Assembly (NCBI RefSeq): GCF_030413635.1
Contig: NZ_CP129235.1
Span: 1,798,001-1,862,000 of the forward strand
Direction: 5' to 3'
DNA length: 64,000 nt
DNA from: Planococcus shenhongbingii
Lineage (GTDB): Bacteria; Bacillota; Bacilli; Bacillales_A; Planococcaceae
Of this stretch, positions 8,166-15,625 are shown one piece after another. The translations under genes and the position numbers were made by a program. Positions within the stretch are counted from its first letter, which is position 1. Every line of letters starts with the position of its first letter. The notes under the pieces are model-generated. The model was not told where the DNA came from. It did no database searches and was given only the letters and a program-made list of their open reading frames with translations.

Positions 8166-9389
8166 ATGAAAAACTGGAAGTATTCGTTATTATTGTTAGG
8201 TGGTATCGGCATTTCCAACATAGGTGGATGGGTTTATCTGATTGCGTTGAATTTAATTATCCTGAATGAAACGGGTTCTCCTTTGGCGGTCGCTTTTCTG
8301 TACATTTTAGGACCGATTGCGACTATTTGCTCCAACTCATGGGCAGGGAGCCTGATTGACCGGGTTAATTCGAGGAAATTGATGATTGGGTTAGATATTT
8401 CACGTGCTTTATGTATTGCCTTGATCCCTGTGCTTCCTTCACTGTTCTATGTGTATGTCCTCGTATTTATCATCAATATCGGAAGTGCTATGTTTGAACC
8501 CACGTCAATGGTGTATATGACCAAACTCATCCCCGAGAAGGATCGGCAAAGATTCAATGCGTTAAGAAGCTTTATAAATTCTTGTGGAACCTTAATTGGC
8601 CCGGCAATAGCGGGTGCCTTATTTTGGATGGGCACACCTGACACGGCTATCTATGTGAACTCCGTTGCTTTGATGTTGTCGGCTTTCCTCATCCTGTTAT
8701 TGCCCAATGTAGATTCACAAACAGTCCCATCCGAAACTGAAAAGCTTTCTTGGAAGATGATAAAAAATGACTTTAAAATGGTTTACAAGTTCAGTCAAAC
8801 CAACACGTTTATTTTGAAAGTTTATCTATTGTTTGTTGGAATGACGATATTTATGACTGCCCTGGATTCATTGGAAGCAGCTTTTGCGAAAGGAGTTATT
8901 GGGATGTCAGACACCAACTATGGATTCTTATTAAGTATATTTGGAACGGGAATTATTTTGGGTTCACTTATCAACACCATTTTTTCCAAACAATTAGCAG
9001 TTAACTTACTCATAGGGGCTGGATCTGTTTTTACTGCTGCAGGCTATATCGCTCTCTACAGTTCACATGGTTTTATCAGTGCTGCAACTGGAACTTTTAT
9101 GATTGGATTTGCCATCACGTTTGCCAATACGGGTTATTTGACGTTCTATCAGAACAACGTGCCAGTAAAAATGATGGGAAGGTTTAGCAGTTTATTCAGT
9201 ATGGTCGAAGCATTTTTTATTATTGTTCTAACCGTAATAATTGGTTTGGCAGCTGAATTAACTTCCATACGGCCTGTAGGCTTAATAGGTTCATTTACAT
9301 TCCTCTTACTAGGGATGATTGCCTTTAAGGTAGTAACGGCCAAAAGAAGAAAAGTGCATTTTGAAGAAAAATTGACCTTAAACAATTAG
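8166..9389 (+). CDS. MFS transporter under T-box control
   Basis: A 407-residue major facilitator with about 12 membrane helices; the loop after helix 2 has the motif-A-like GSLIDRVNSRKLMIG. It resembles the MFS_3/EntS-type efflux branch. ATG at 8166 is chosen for GGGGAGAGG upstream; an earlier in-frame GTG falls in the terminator tail of the T-box. Control by uncharged tRNA suggests export or import of an amino acid, or efflux of an antibiotic that blocks an aminoacyl-tRNA synthetase. Substrate is inferred only from this leader. Confidence 0.82.
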   Translation: MKNWKYSLLLLGGIGISNIGGWVYLIALNLIILNETGSPLAVAFLYILGPIATICSNSWAGSLIDRVNSRKLMIGLDISRALCIALIPVLPSLFYVYVLVFIINIGSAMFEPTSMVYMTKLIPEKDRQRFNALRSFINSCGTLIGPAIAGALFWMGTPDTAIYVNSVALMLSAFLILLLPNVDSQTVPSETEKLSWKMIKNDFKMVYKFSQTNTFILKVYLLFVGMTIFMTALDSLEAAFAKGVIGMSDTNYGFLLSIFGTGIILGSLINTIFSKQLAVNLLIGAGSVFTAAGYIALYSSHGFISAATGTFMIGFAITFANTGYLTFYQNNVPVKMMGRFSSLFSMVEAFFIIVLTVIIGLAAELTSIRPVGLIGSFTFLLLGMIAFKVVTAKRRKVHFEEKLTLNN

Positions 9390-9390
9390 C

Positions 9391-9440
9391 TTTTTGGGGC
9401 AAAGACTAGGGTTTGAATGAAGTTCAAGTGCAGTTAAGAT
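9391..9440 (+). repeat. F2-related repeat just after the MFS stop
   Basis: TTTTGGGGCAAAGACTAGG then GTTTGAATGAAGTTCAAGTGCAG matches the block at 25081-25138 (TTTTGAGCAAAGACTAGGA, TTTGAATGTAACTTAAGTGC). It is an altered F2 copy that starts 2 nt after the stop codon. Confidence 0.55.
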
Positions 9441-9471
9441 TCATTCACTTAGTAAATCAGGAGGTGACGGA

Positions 9472-9834
9472 ATGGGACATTTAAAAAAGTTTTTTCGTAG
9501 CCTAATCTTTAAAAAATACGATCAATTTGCGGAGGAATTAGGTTATCCGGATTGGAACATTGCTTTGGAAAATACTTTTGGCATCTATGAAATGGAAGGA
9601 GATACTTGGTACCATGCCACTCAGCTTCCTGATAAAAAATGGGCTGTATGGAATGATGATGAGGCAGAACCACCATACGCTTTTGAAGTATTTTCGTCCT
9701 GGGATGAAGCCATTAGAAAGCTTCGGAAATTGTTTGAGGAAAGTGGATTGCCGGAAAATCATTGGAGACCGGAAGGATTTGATGAAGGTGAAGATGCTTT
9801 TCTGAAAGGACCTGACAGAGAGAAAATGTTGTAA
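9472..9834 (+). CDS. Hypothetical protein, 120 aa
   Basis: A small acidic, tryptophan-rich soluble protein (WNIALENTFGIYEMEGDTWY, SSWDEAIRKLRKLFEESG). No signal peptide or membrane helix. AGGAGGTGACGGA is a strong ribosome site. It is a single gene with an altered F2 before it and a short F2 palindrome 15 nt after its stop. No function can be assigned. Confidence 0.65.
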   Translation: MGHLKKFFRSLIFKKYDQFAEELGYPDWNIALENTFGIYEMEGDTWYHATQLPDKKWAVWNDDEAEPPYAFEVFSSWDEAIRKLRKLFEESGLPENHWRPEGFDEGEDAFLKGPDREKML

Positions 9835-9849
9835 ATAATTAAGAAGACG

Positions 9850-9878
9850 ACTGTAACTTATTAGTAAGTTACATTCAG
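9850..9878. repeat. Short F2 palindrome
   Basis: CTGTAACTTA-TTAG-TAAGTTACATTCAG: a near-perfect inverted repeat beginning 15 nt after the stop of the 9472 gene. There is no T-run, so it is not a standard terminator. Confidence 0.75.
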
Positions 9879-9905
9879 ACCAAAGGAAATACTGGTTTTT
9901 TTAAA

Positions 9906-9940
9906 AGAAAAAGGACCTTAAAAAAGATCCTTTTCACTGA
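9906..9940. terminator. Probable bidirectional terminator
   Basis: AAAAAGGACC...GATCCTTTTTC-like stem around an A-rich loop, with A and T runs on both sides, between two convergent genes. Confidence 0.55.
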
Positions 9941-9957
9941 AATACGGTTTTAATTCA

Positions 9958-10416
9958 TCAATCGATTAGCTGTTTTACAACGGCCATTTCTTTGCCAAAC
10001 CGATCTCCATGGTCCTCAAACCCTAGACTCGCATATAACTTGTGGGCAGTCAAGTTGTCTGGATGATAGCCGACTACAATTTTTTTTGCACTCCATGACT
10101 TGGCCATCTCAGCAACCATCAATTTGGTTGCAGCTTTCCCGATTCCTTGCCCCTGGAAGGCTTTGTCCACCATGATCCGGTAGACCCAGTAGCCGTCAAG
10201 TTCTTCCGGGACAGAGTTAAACATCAAAAAGCCGACTACTTGATCGCCTGAATAAATGGCATAGGGTTTTAAGCTAGGTTCAAACTTTGACTGGGCAATC
10301 GATACGGCATTTGGTTCCATGTATGGCGTTTGTTCTTCTGCTACCTCTAATTCACAGCAGTCATACCAGTTGTCTGCATTTAATTCGACGATTTTCACAT
10401 GTTCTGTCTTCATCAT
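9958..10416 (-). CDS. GNAT N-acetyltransferase, spermidine/diamine acetyltransferase-like
   Basis: A 152-residue GNAT. The acetyl-CoA loop is VDKAFQGQGIGKAATKLM and the C-terminus reads LYASLGFEDHGDRFGKEMAV. Its overall pattern (ELEVAEEQTPYMEPN near the N-terminus) is like Bacillus BltD/PaiA-type polyamine acetyltransferases, so acetylation of spermidine or a similar amine is plausible. Start follows GAAAGGGGAAA. It is on the minus strand behind a possible 18-codon leader ORF. Confidence 0.75.
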   Translation of the reverse strand: MMKTEHVKIVELNADNWYDCCELEVAEEQTPYMEPNAVSIAQSKFEPSLKPYAIYSGDQVVGFLMFNSVPEELDGYWVYRIMVDKAFQGQGIGKAATKLMVAEMAKSWSAKKIVVGYHPDNLTAHKLYASLGFEDHGDRFGKEMAVVKQLID

Positions 10417-10455
10417 TTTCCCCTTTCAAATTTCGGGGAACGAGAAATAGAAACG

Positions 10456-10512
10456 TTAATTTGGCGTTATCCCCTTGTACTCATTGATGGTAACGGTGAT
10501 GTTGTTTTTCAT
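10456..10512 (-). other. 18-codon micro-ORF with perfect SD upstream of GNAT
   Basis: AGGAGG (10521-10526) lies 8 nt before an ATG at 10512; the frame MKNNITVTINEYKGITPN ends at 10456, 40 nt before the GNAT start and on the same strand. It may be a leader peptide or the stub of a lost gene. Confidence 0.35.
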
Positions 10513-10636
10513 AATGAACGCCTCCTCAACTAGCTATGGCCCGTTTAATGAAATTCTGGGCCTTTTGACTATAGCATTTTTTATTATCCTTTCCTAGGAA
10601 TTTTAAGAATAATATACCAATAACAAAACTTATATT

Positions 10637-10770
10637 TGAATGTAACTTAATAGCAATCAATAGGCGTGGTAACTTAACTATAAATAAGTTACATTCAGAT
10701 TCCTCATTCTATTAACTTAATCTGAAGACGAAGCGAAATTGAACTTGCTAGAAAAAATGATACATTCAAA
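10637..10770 (+). repeat. Long F2 repeat
   Basis: Begins TTGAATGTAACTTAATAGC, includes ATAAGTTACATTCAGATTCC and ends TTGCTAGAAAAAATGATACATTC. The same long form is at 26639, 41496 and 54783. It is followed 44 nt later by an F1 repeat. Confidence 0.7.
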
Positions 10771-10813
10771 AGACTATTCTATACGGTTTTAGAGTCGGAA
10801 TTATAAAGTACAT

Positions 10814-10906
10814 ATTTTACATATCAAGAATTATCAAGAGAAGGAGCTTCATTTGAAGTTTCTTCTATTTTTTGTTCGTCGAAGTGTACTTTTACGAACG
10901 CTTTTG
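10814..10906 (+). repeat. F1 repeat
   Basis: Conserved 5' block TTTACATATCAAGAATTATC, a purine-rich/pyrimidine-rich hairpin (AAGGAGCTTC... GAAGTTTCTTC), then TTTTTTGTTCGTCGAAGTG and TACTTTTACGAACGC. Together with the long F2 before it this is the composite element. Confidence 0.8.
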
Positions 10907-11029
10907 TAGTACCGATATTTATTGAATTTAAAGTTATCTTCTAGGTTATTGAAATGTTAAAATTAGGAATAGATAATATATTCAATAGACTTCTATAAAA
11001 CGAGAAGAGAAGGCAGGTTATCAAGAATC

Positions 11030-11524
11030 ATGGAGATGATTAATCTAAACTTACAACATACAGAAATGGACAAAGATACAGCAGAAAACATCTTAAACTG
11101 GAAATACGATTCCCCTTACGATTTTTATAACAACGAGTTAAACGAAGAAGAATTGGCTGAAATGCTGAATGGTTCTTACTTTGCCATTTATAACGATTTA
11201 AAAGAGTTGATCGGTTTTTTCTGTACTGGGTACAGCGCTCAAGTTCCGACGGGCAAAAAGTTGGGAATGTATGAAGAAAACTTTATCGATATGGGATTAG
11301 GAATGAACCCTCATTTAGTAGGTAGAGGGAGTGGGTATAACTTCTGTTCATATATTCTCAAATATATTGAAGAAAACCATCCGAAAAATCCAATTCGTTT
11401 AACTGTCGCGGAATTTAACAGTAGGGCAATCCATCTATACAAGAAACTAGGGTTTGTGCCAATGAAGGAGTTTGGTACAGGTTTTGCAGATTTCACTATA
11501 ATGGTGAAAAGGCCCAGCATGTAA
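11030..11524 (+). CDS. GNAT-family N-acetyltransferase
   Basis: A 164-residue GNAT. The second half contains GLGMNPHLVGRGSGYNFCSY, a slightly altered acetyl-CoA loop, and LTVAEFNSRAIHLYKKLGF, the usual strand-helix after it. AAGGCAGG lies upstream of the start. The preceding composite F2-F1 element isolates it from the minus-strand genes. Substrate unknown; the RimI/RimJ-like pattern suggests an amine or protein N-terminus. Confidence 0.7.
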   Translation: MEMINLNLQHTEMDKDTAENILNWKYDSPYDFYNNELNEEELAEMLNGSYFAIYNDLKELIGFFCTGYSAQVPTGKKLGMYEENFIDMGLGMNPHLVGRGSGYNFCSYILKYIEENHPKNPIRLTVAEFNSRAIHLYKKLGFVPMKEFGTGFADFTIMVKRPSM

Positions 11525-11610
11525 AAGAACATAGCCTATTACAAATAACTACTCGGTTTGTAACACATCACTTATCAGAACATACTCGAGTATAAAGGGA
11601 GAAATGATTA

Positions 11611-12087
11611 ATGAATCTAGTCATTAAAAGAACCCAAGAAACTGAAGCAGTACAATTATTAGAAATACAAAAGGAAGCTTTTTTAGAGGATTTGAAGTTA
11701 TATGAAGATCATGAGACGAATCCAGTGAATGAACCAATTGAAAGATTGCTGCGGAAAATCGAGATTTTCTTTCATTATACGATTTGGTTGGAAGATGAGA
11801 TTATTGGCGGTGTGGATATCCGGAGTCTAGGAGAAAACACATACCGTCTAAATCGAATTTTCTTATCGAACAAGTTTCAAAATCAGGGGTTAGGGAGCAA
11901 AATCATGCAGCTGATTGAAAAGGAGTTTCCAGCAGCAGTCGAATGGAACTTGGATACCCCTCATTTAAACAAAAGAAATCACCATTTTTATGAGAAGCTG
12001 GGTTACCAAAAAGTTGGACAACATCAAATTACTGAAAAGCTTTTTCTCTATGATTACGTGAAAAAGATGGAGACTGAAGAAATTTAA
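11611..12087 (+). CDS. GNAT-family N-acetyltransferase (duplicated at 22691)
   Basis: A 158-residue GNAT with the loop NKFQNQGLGSKIMQLIEKEF and a C-terminal HHFYEKLGYQKVGQHQ. A close paralogue is encoded at 22691-23161; most of the sequence is identical between them. AAAGGGAGAAATG gives the ribosome site. It may be co-transcribed with the 11030 gene 86 nt upstream. Substrate unknown. Confidence 0.75.
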   Translation: MNLVIKRTQETEAVQLLEIQKEAFLEDLKLYEDHETNPVNEPIERLLRKIEIFFHYTIWLEDEIIGGVDIRSLGENTYRLNRIFLSNKFQNQGLGSKIMQLIEKEFPAAVEWNLDTPHLNKRNHHFYEKLGYQKVGQHQITEKLFLYDYVKKMETEEI

Positions 12088-12189
12088 AGGAAAATTGAAT
12101 CGTAATAGAACTACTCCAAAAAAAACAGTAGGTTTAAATATCATAAATTATCAGTAGCTCTTAGGTAGAAGACTTCTCCAACAATGCTA

Positions 12190-12218
12190 TTGACAGGCTA
12201 TTTTGAGTTTAGTATGAT
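12190..12218 (+). promoter_or_regulatory. SigA-type promoter of the T-box/HIT transcript
   Basis: TTGACA (12190-12195), 17-bp spacer, TATGAT (12213-12218): a near-consensus housekeeping promoter just upstream of the T-box leader. Confidence 0.8.
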
Positions 12219-12249
12219 AAGTAAAATAATTCCAATAAGGTAAACACAT

Positions 12250-12478
12250 GGATCAGGATTACTAAGAAACTTTTATTGCTAAGAGAGCTGTTAGTTGCTG
12301 AAATGCAGCCAATAAAATTTCCCAACTCGCCTGTGAGTGGTTAGGCTGATAAGTAGGTCTGAACGGCTGACTCCCGTGATAAGTTTTTAAGAAGGTCTGC
12401 GAAAATACGGCAGGCTGAAAAGAGTGGTACCGCGCTAGGAAAACCTATCGCCTCTTTATGAGGTGATGGGTTTTTTTG
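12250..12478 (+). promoter_or_regulatory. T-box leader upstream of the HIT-PP2C operon
   Basis: The antiterminator core AGAGTGGTACCGCG is at 12421-12434. Stem I elements AGAGAGCTG and TTGCTGAAATGCAGCC are at about 12284-12310, and CTCCCGTGATAAG follows near 12371. The terminator stem CCTATCGCCTC/GAGGTGATGGG with a T-run ends at 12478, shortly before the HIT gene. Uncharged tRNA should turn the operon on. I could not fix the specifier codon; GGC after TGAAC (12362) is one candidate. Confidence 0.88.
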
Positions 12479-12511
12479 TTTTCTAAAACTAAGTGAAATG
12501 GGAGAAATGGG

Positions 12512-12970
12512 ATGACAGAAAAAGATTGTTTTATTTGTCAAAAGCACAATGAGGAAATTCAAACTGTCGGGGTAAAAATTTTCGAAGATGATTATTTATA
12601 CGTTGGTCATATTGATAAAGCAAAAAAGGACAACTACTTAGGGCATATCATGATCGATTTGAAACGGCATGTGGCGACGCTATCAGAAATGAATCCAGCG
12701 GAAGCGAAGGCATTTGGGGTGATGATGGCCAGAATTAGCAAAGCACTGATGGAGTCGGAGAAAGCAGAGCATGTCTATGCGCTGGTATCCGGCAATTCGG
12801 TCCCTCACCTTCATATGCATTTGGTTGCACGCTATCCGGGTACACGCGAAGAATTTTGGGGACCTTTAGAGGTGTACGACTCACCTAATGCCCGGATGGG
12901 CGACAGCGGAGAAGTGATCGGACTTTGCAACAGAATCAAAGCTTACATGGAGGTTAATCCCTATGAGTAA
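12512..12970 (+). CDS. HIT-family nucleotide hydrolase/transferase
   Basis: A 152-residue histidine-triad protein. The catalytic motif is VPHLHMHLVAR (HxHxH). The N-terminal CFIC resembles the zinc-binding pair of many HIT proteins. Such enzymes cleave phosphoramidates, dinucleoside polyphosphates or aminoacyl-adenylates. The start follows GGGAGAAATGGG. It is the first gene after a T-box leader and overlaps the next gene by 8 nt, so the two are an operon. Control by uncharged tRNA fits a link to aminoacyl-AMP metabolism, but this is an inference. Confidence 0.85.
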   Translation: MTEKDCFICQKHNEEIQTVGVKIFEDDYLYVGHIDKAKKDNYLGHIMIDLKRHVATLSEMNPAEAKAFGVMMARISKALMESEKAEHVYALVSGNSVPHLHMHLVARYPGTREEFWGPLEVYDSPNARMGDSGEVIGLCNRIKAYMEVNPYE

Positions 12971-13778
12971 TGTCCTTCATAAGAACGAATTCAGCTGGGT
13001 GGGAAGCCAATCTCATTATGTTGATGAGATTGATGTCGGCCAAATACAGAATGTAACAGTAGGGCGGTTCGGAGGCAATTCAACTGCGGGTCAATATAAG
13101 AACGAAGATGGATGTCTGGTTTGGACCAATGAAAAAGAAGACTGGGAATTTGCCGTTCTGTTAGATGCCCATCAAACCGCAGAAAGTGCTGAACTCGTCA
13201 TATCAGAGATCAACTCACTAAAAGAGGCTATCCAGGATAATTTGACATTGCCGATCAAACAGGCATTTGAACAAACAGCAGAGACGCTGCTAACTACGTT
13301 TGACAGTTCCCATTTCAAAGAAGCGTGTCGAAAAATACAAGGGGAAACAGCGTTTTTATGCGTGGTGCGGAAAGGGAGGTTTCTCTGGTGGTTATCCATC
13401 GGCGATTGTCTCCTTTACCTGTTCCATCCCGAACTGAAAGCGTTGAACGAAACCCAACAAAATCACCGCAGCTTTTATGAATGGATTGGCCAAGTGAATA
13501 CGTTTGACCTGCCGGTTCCCTGTTACAGCGTCGGAACCAAAGAATTAAGGAAAGGAAAAAATCACATATTGTTGACCACAGACGGGCTTGTGGAATGTCC
13601 GAATACCGATTTCTCGAATCCGAACGCAGTCGGGAAGCCGTTTCAAACCCTTTCGAACAAACAAGGTGTAGAGGCATTGCTAGAAGAAATCAAAGAAAAG
13701 AATGTCCGTGATAGTACGACGATCTTATCTTGGTTCATAGACGTAGACGCTGATTCAACTCGCCCAAGCAATGCGTGA
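12963..13778 (+). CDS. PP2C-type (PPM) Ser/Thr phosphatase-like protein
   Basis: A 271-residue protein with the PPM order of motifs: KNEDGCLVW (residues about 46-54), an altered AVLLDAHQ where DGHG is usual (about 64-71), GETAFLCVV then LSIGDCLLYL, LLTTDGLVE, and RDSTTILSWF with the last metal-binding Asp. The second metal-site region is modified (DAH for DGHG), so activity is uncertain. It overlaps the HIT gene by 8 nt and is translated with it under T-box control. A role as a protein or small-molecule phosphatase in a starvation response is inferred. Confidence 0.72.
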   Translation: MSNVLHKNEFSWVGSQSHYVDEIDVGQIQNVTVGRFGGNSTAGQYKNEDGCLVWTNEKEDWEFAVLLDAHQTAESAELVISEINSLKEAIQDNLTLPIKQAFEQTAETLLTTFDSSHFKEACRKIQGETAFLCVVRKGRFLWWLSIGDCLLYLFHPELKALNETQQNHRSFYEWIGQVNTFDLPVPCYSVGTKELRKGKNHILLTTDGLVECPNTDFSNPNAVGKPFQTLSNKQGVEALLEEIKEKNVRDSTTILSWFIDVDADSTRPSNA

Positions 13779-13817
13779 TATCGCAAAGTAAACTTACTTA
13801 ATTCATGTTTGTTATTA

Positions 13818-13938
13818 GGTTACATATGACGGCTTATCAGAAGCTGCTTGAATACAAGCGAGAGAAGAGGCTAACCATAGAATCTCTTTTCACGCTTTTT
13901 GTTCGCGAAAAAGTGTACTTTTACGAACCCTTTTTTGT
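13818..13938 (+). repeat. F1 repeat (well preserved)
   Basis: GGTTACATATGACGGCTTATC then GAAGCTGCTTGAATACAAGC, a hairpin (GCGAGAGAAGAG ... CTCTTTTCACGC), then TTTTTGTTCGCGAAAAAGTG and TACTTTTACGAACCC. The remaining bases to 14107 hold no recognised feature besides the ribosome site of the esterase gene. Confidence 0.82.
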
Positions 13939-14107
13939 ACATGATTCATCGTAGTTTCAACTCGGCTTGTTCAGAAAAGGTGATTATTGGTAATGTTAAT
14001 GTAATGAGATTTCTAGAGTTTTTTTGATAGAGTAAGAGCTTTTCTATTCAATAATGATGATTTGATGAGTATTAAGTTTTATAACATTAGTGGAAGGTGG
14101 AATTAAT

Positions 14108-14878
14108 TTGCTAGAAATATTTCCTATCTATATAACTCCGTTTAAACAAGAAAGACTGATTCGAGTCTACTTGCCTAAAAATTACAACATGGAAAACAGA
14201 AGATACCCCGTATTGTATATGCACGATGGACAGAATGTATTTCGTGATAAAGATGCCATTGGGGGCAAATCTTTAAGACTCGAGCATTACTTAGACAAAA
14301 CCGAAATGAAAGTTATTGTCGTCGGTATCGACCAAAATAGCGAAGAACGAAAAAACGAATACTGTCCTTGGGTGAGCGGAGAATACAGTGAAAAAATATT
14401 AGGTTATTCAAGCTCTGAAGGCGGGAAAGGGACTGAGTACATAGATTTTATCGTGAATGAACTAAAGCCATACATAGACAATAAATACCTTACATTAAAT
14501 GACCGGACTGCGATGGCGGGAATTTCATTAGGAGGGCTAATTTCTGTTTTTGCTGCGTGCCGTTATCCGCACGTTTTCACGAGAGTAGCCGCTATTTCTT
14601 CTGCTTTTTACCGTAACCAGGAGGAACTAGAGAAGTTAATAGTAAGATCCGATTTATCAGCGATTGAAGGGTTCTACTTGGATTGTGGTACGAGAGAAGC
14701 TTCAGGGGAAGAGTTAATTAGCAAAGAATTTGTAGCTTCAAATAACTCCATTTATGAAATTCTAAGAGAGAAAATATCAACCACAAAATTTGATATGATT
14801 AACGATGCGGAACATAACTATTCTTTCTTTAAAAAAAGAGTCCCTAAAATAATATCTTTTTTAGTACCAGTAGAATAG
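14108..14878 (+). CDS. Esterase D-like alpha/beta hydrolase
   Basis: About 256 residues of the putative esterase (Esterase_D/Fes-like) family. Near the N-terminus is PVLYMHDGQNVF, the conserved strand-turn; the nucleophile elbow is AGISLGGLIS with Ser in GISLGG. The acid is likely in YLDCGTRE and the His in NDAEHNYSFF. No signal peptide, so it is cytoplasmic. I take TTG at 14108, 7 nt after AAGGTGGA; a GTG at 14090 is an alternative. Natural substrate unknown, perhaps an acyl ester or siderophore-like ester. Confidence 0.78.
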   Translation: MLEIFPIYITPFKQERLIRVYLPKNYNMENRRYPVLYMHDGQNVFRDKDAIGGKSLRLEHYLDKTEMKVIVVGIDQNSEERKNEYCPWVSGEYSEKILGYSSSEGGKGTEYIDFIVNELKPYIDNKYLTLNDRTAMAGISLGGLISVFAACRYPHVFTRVAAISSAFYRNQEELEKLIVRSDLSAIEGFYLDCGTREASGEELISKEFVASNNSIYEILREKISTTKFDMINDAEHNYSFFKKRVPKIISFLVPVE

Positions 14879-14972
14879 ACGATATTCTCTTATAATCTGT
14901 TTGAAAAACTCAATAATAAGGCAACCGATTTTCTAAGTAATAGGTTAACAATAATCACAAGGGGTGGGATGA

Positions 14973-15437
14973 ATGATGACTTCCTATCAAATAAAGAAAC
15001 TACGCATCGAAGATTACTATAAATGCAGTAATATTTGGGTGATGGAAAAGAATCCGAAAATGACTGAAGGTTTTTATAACGAATTAGTAAATGGAAACCG
15101 AATTACTTTTATCTATTTAGAGAATAACGAGTTTATAGGAGAAGGTTCATTAGTTTTTCGAAACAACGATCCAGATTACACCATCCCAGATAAGCGGATT
15201 TATCTGTCTCGTATGATTGTTAAAGAAGAATGTCAAAACCGTGGAATAGGTGGCATTATTGTTGATTATTTAATTGATTATGCCAAGAAACTTGGATATG
15301 AGGAAATCTCACTCGGGGTAGACACAGATAACTTAAACGCAAGGCATCTATATGAAAAGAAAGGTTTTACAACTGTCTTATATCTTGGCAAAGATGAATA
15401 TGGGGAATATGTGAAACTCTTAAAAAAATTAACTTGA
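14973..15437 (+). CDS. GNAT-family N-acetyltransferase
   Basis: A 154-residue GNAT: LSRMIVKEECQNRGIGGIIV is the acetyl-CoA loop and LGVDTDNLNARHLYEKKGF follows in the usual place. CAAGGGGTGGG is the ribosome site. It follows the esterase on the same strand by 94 nt and is followed by an F1 repeat. Substrate unknown. Confidence 0.78.
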   Translation: MMTSYQIKKLRIEDYYKCSNIWVMEKNPKMTEGFYNELVNGNRITFIYLENNEFIGEGSLVFRNNDPDYTIPDKRIYLSRMIVKEECQNRGIGGIIVDYLIDYAKKLGYEEISLGVDTDNLNARHLYEKKGFTTVLYLGKDEYGEYVKLLKKLT

Positions 15438-15484
15438 AGTTTTTTATTATTTTCTAAACCAAACATTCTCAGTAGAAGAATGAA

Positions 15485-15600
15485 GTTTACATATCAGCAC
15501 TTATTGGAAGTACTAAAATTATGAAATTCATAAATGTAGAAAAGGAAGAGGGTTCATTGAAAAGTACCTTCTTCCTTTTTGGTATGAGTTGCATACATCG
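15485..15600 (+). repeat. F1 repeat with strong hairpin
   Basis: GTTTACATATCAGCACTTATT then GGAAG, a hairpin AAGGAAGAGGG...ACCTTCTTCCTTTTT, then a degenerate 3' block (GGTATGAGTTGCATACATCG). The hairpin lies between convergent genes and could terminate both. Confidence 0.65.
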
Positions 15601-15625
15601 GAAAAAATGGCGTTCCCATTTCTTT

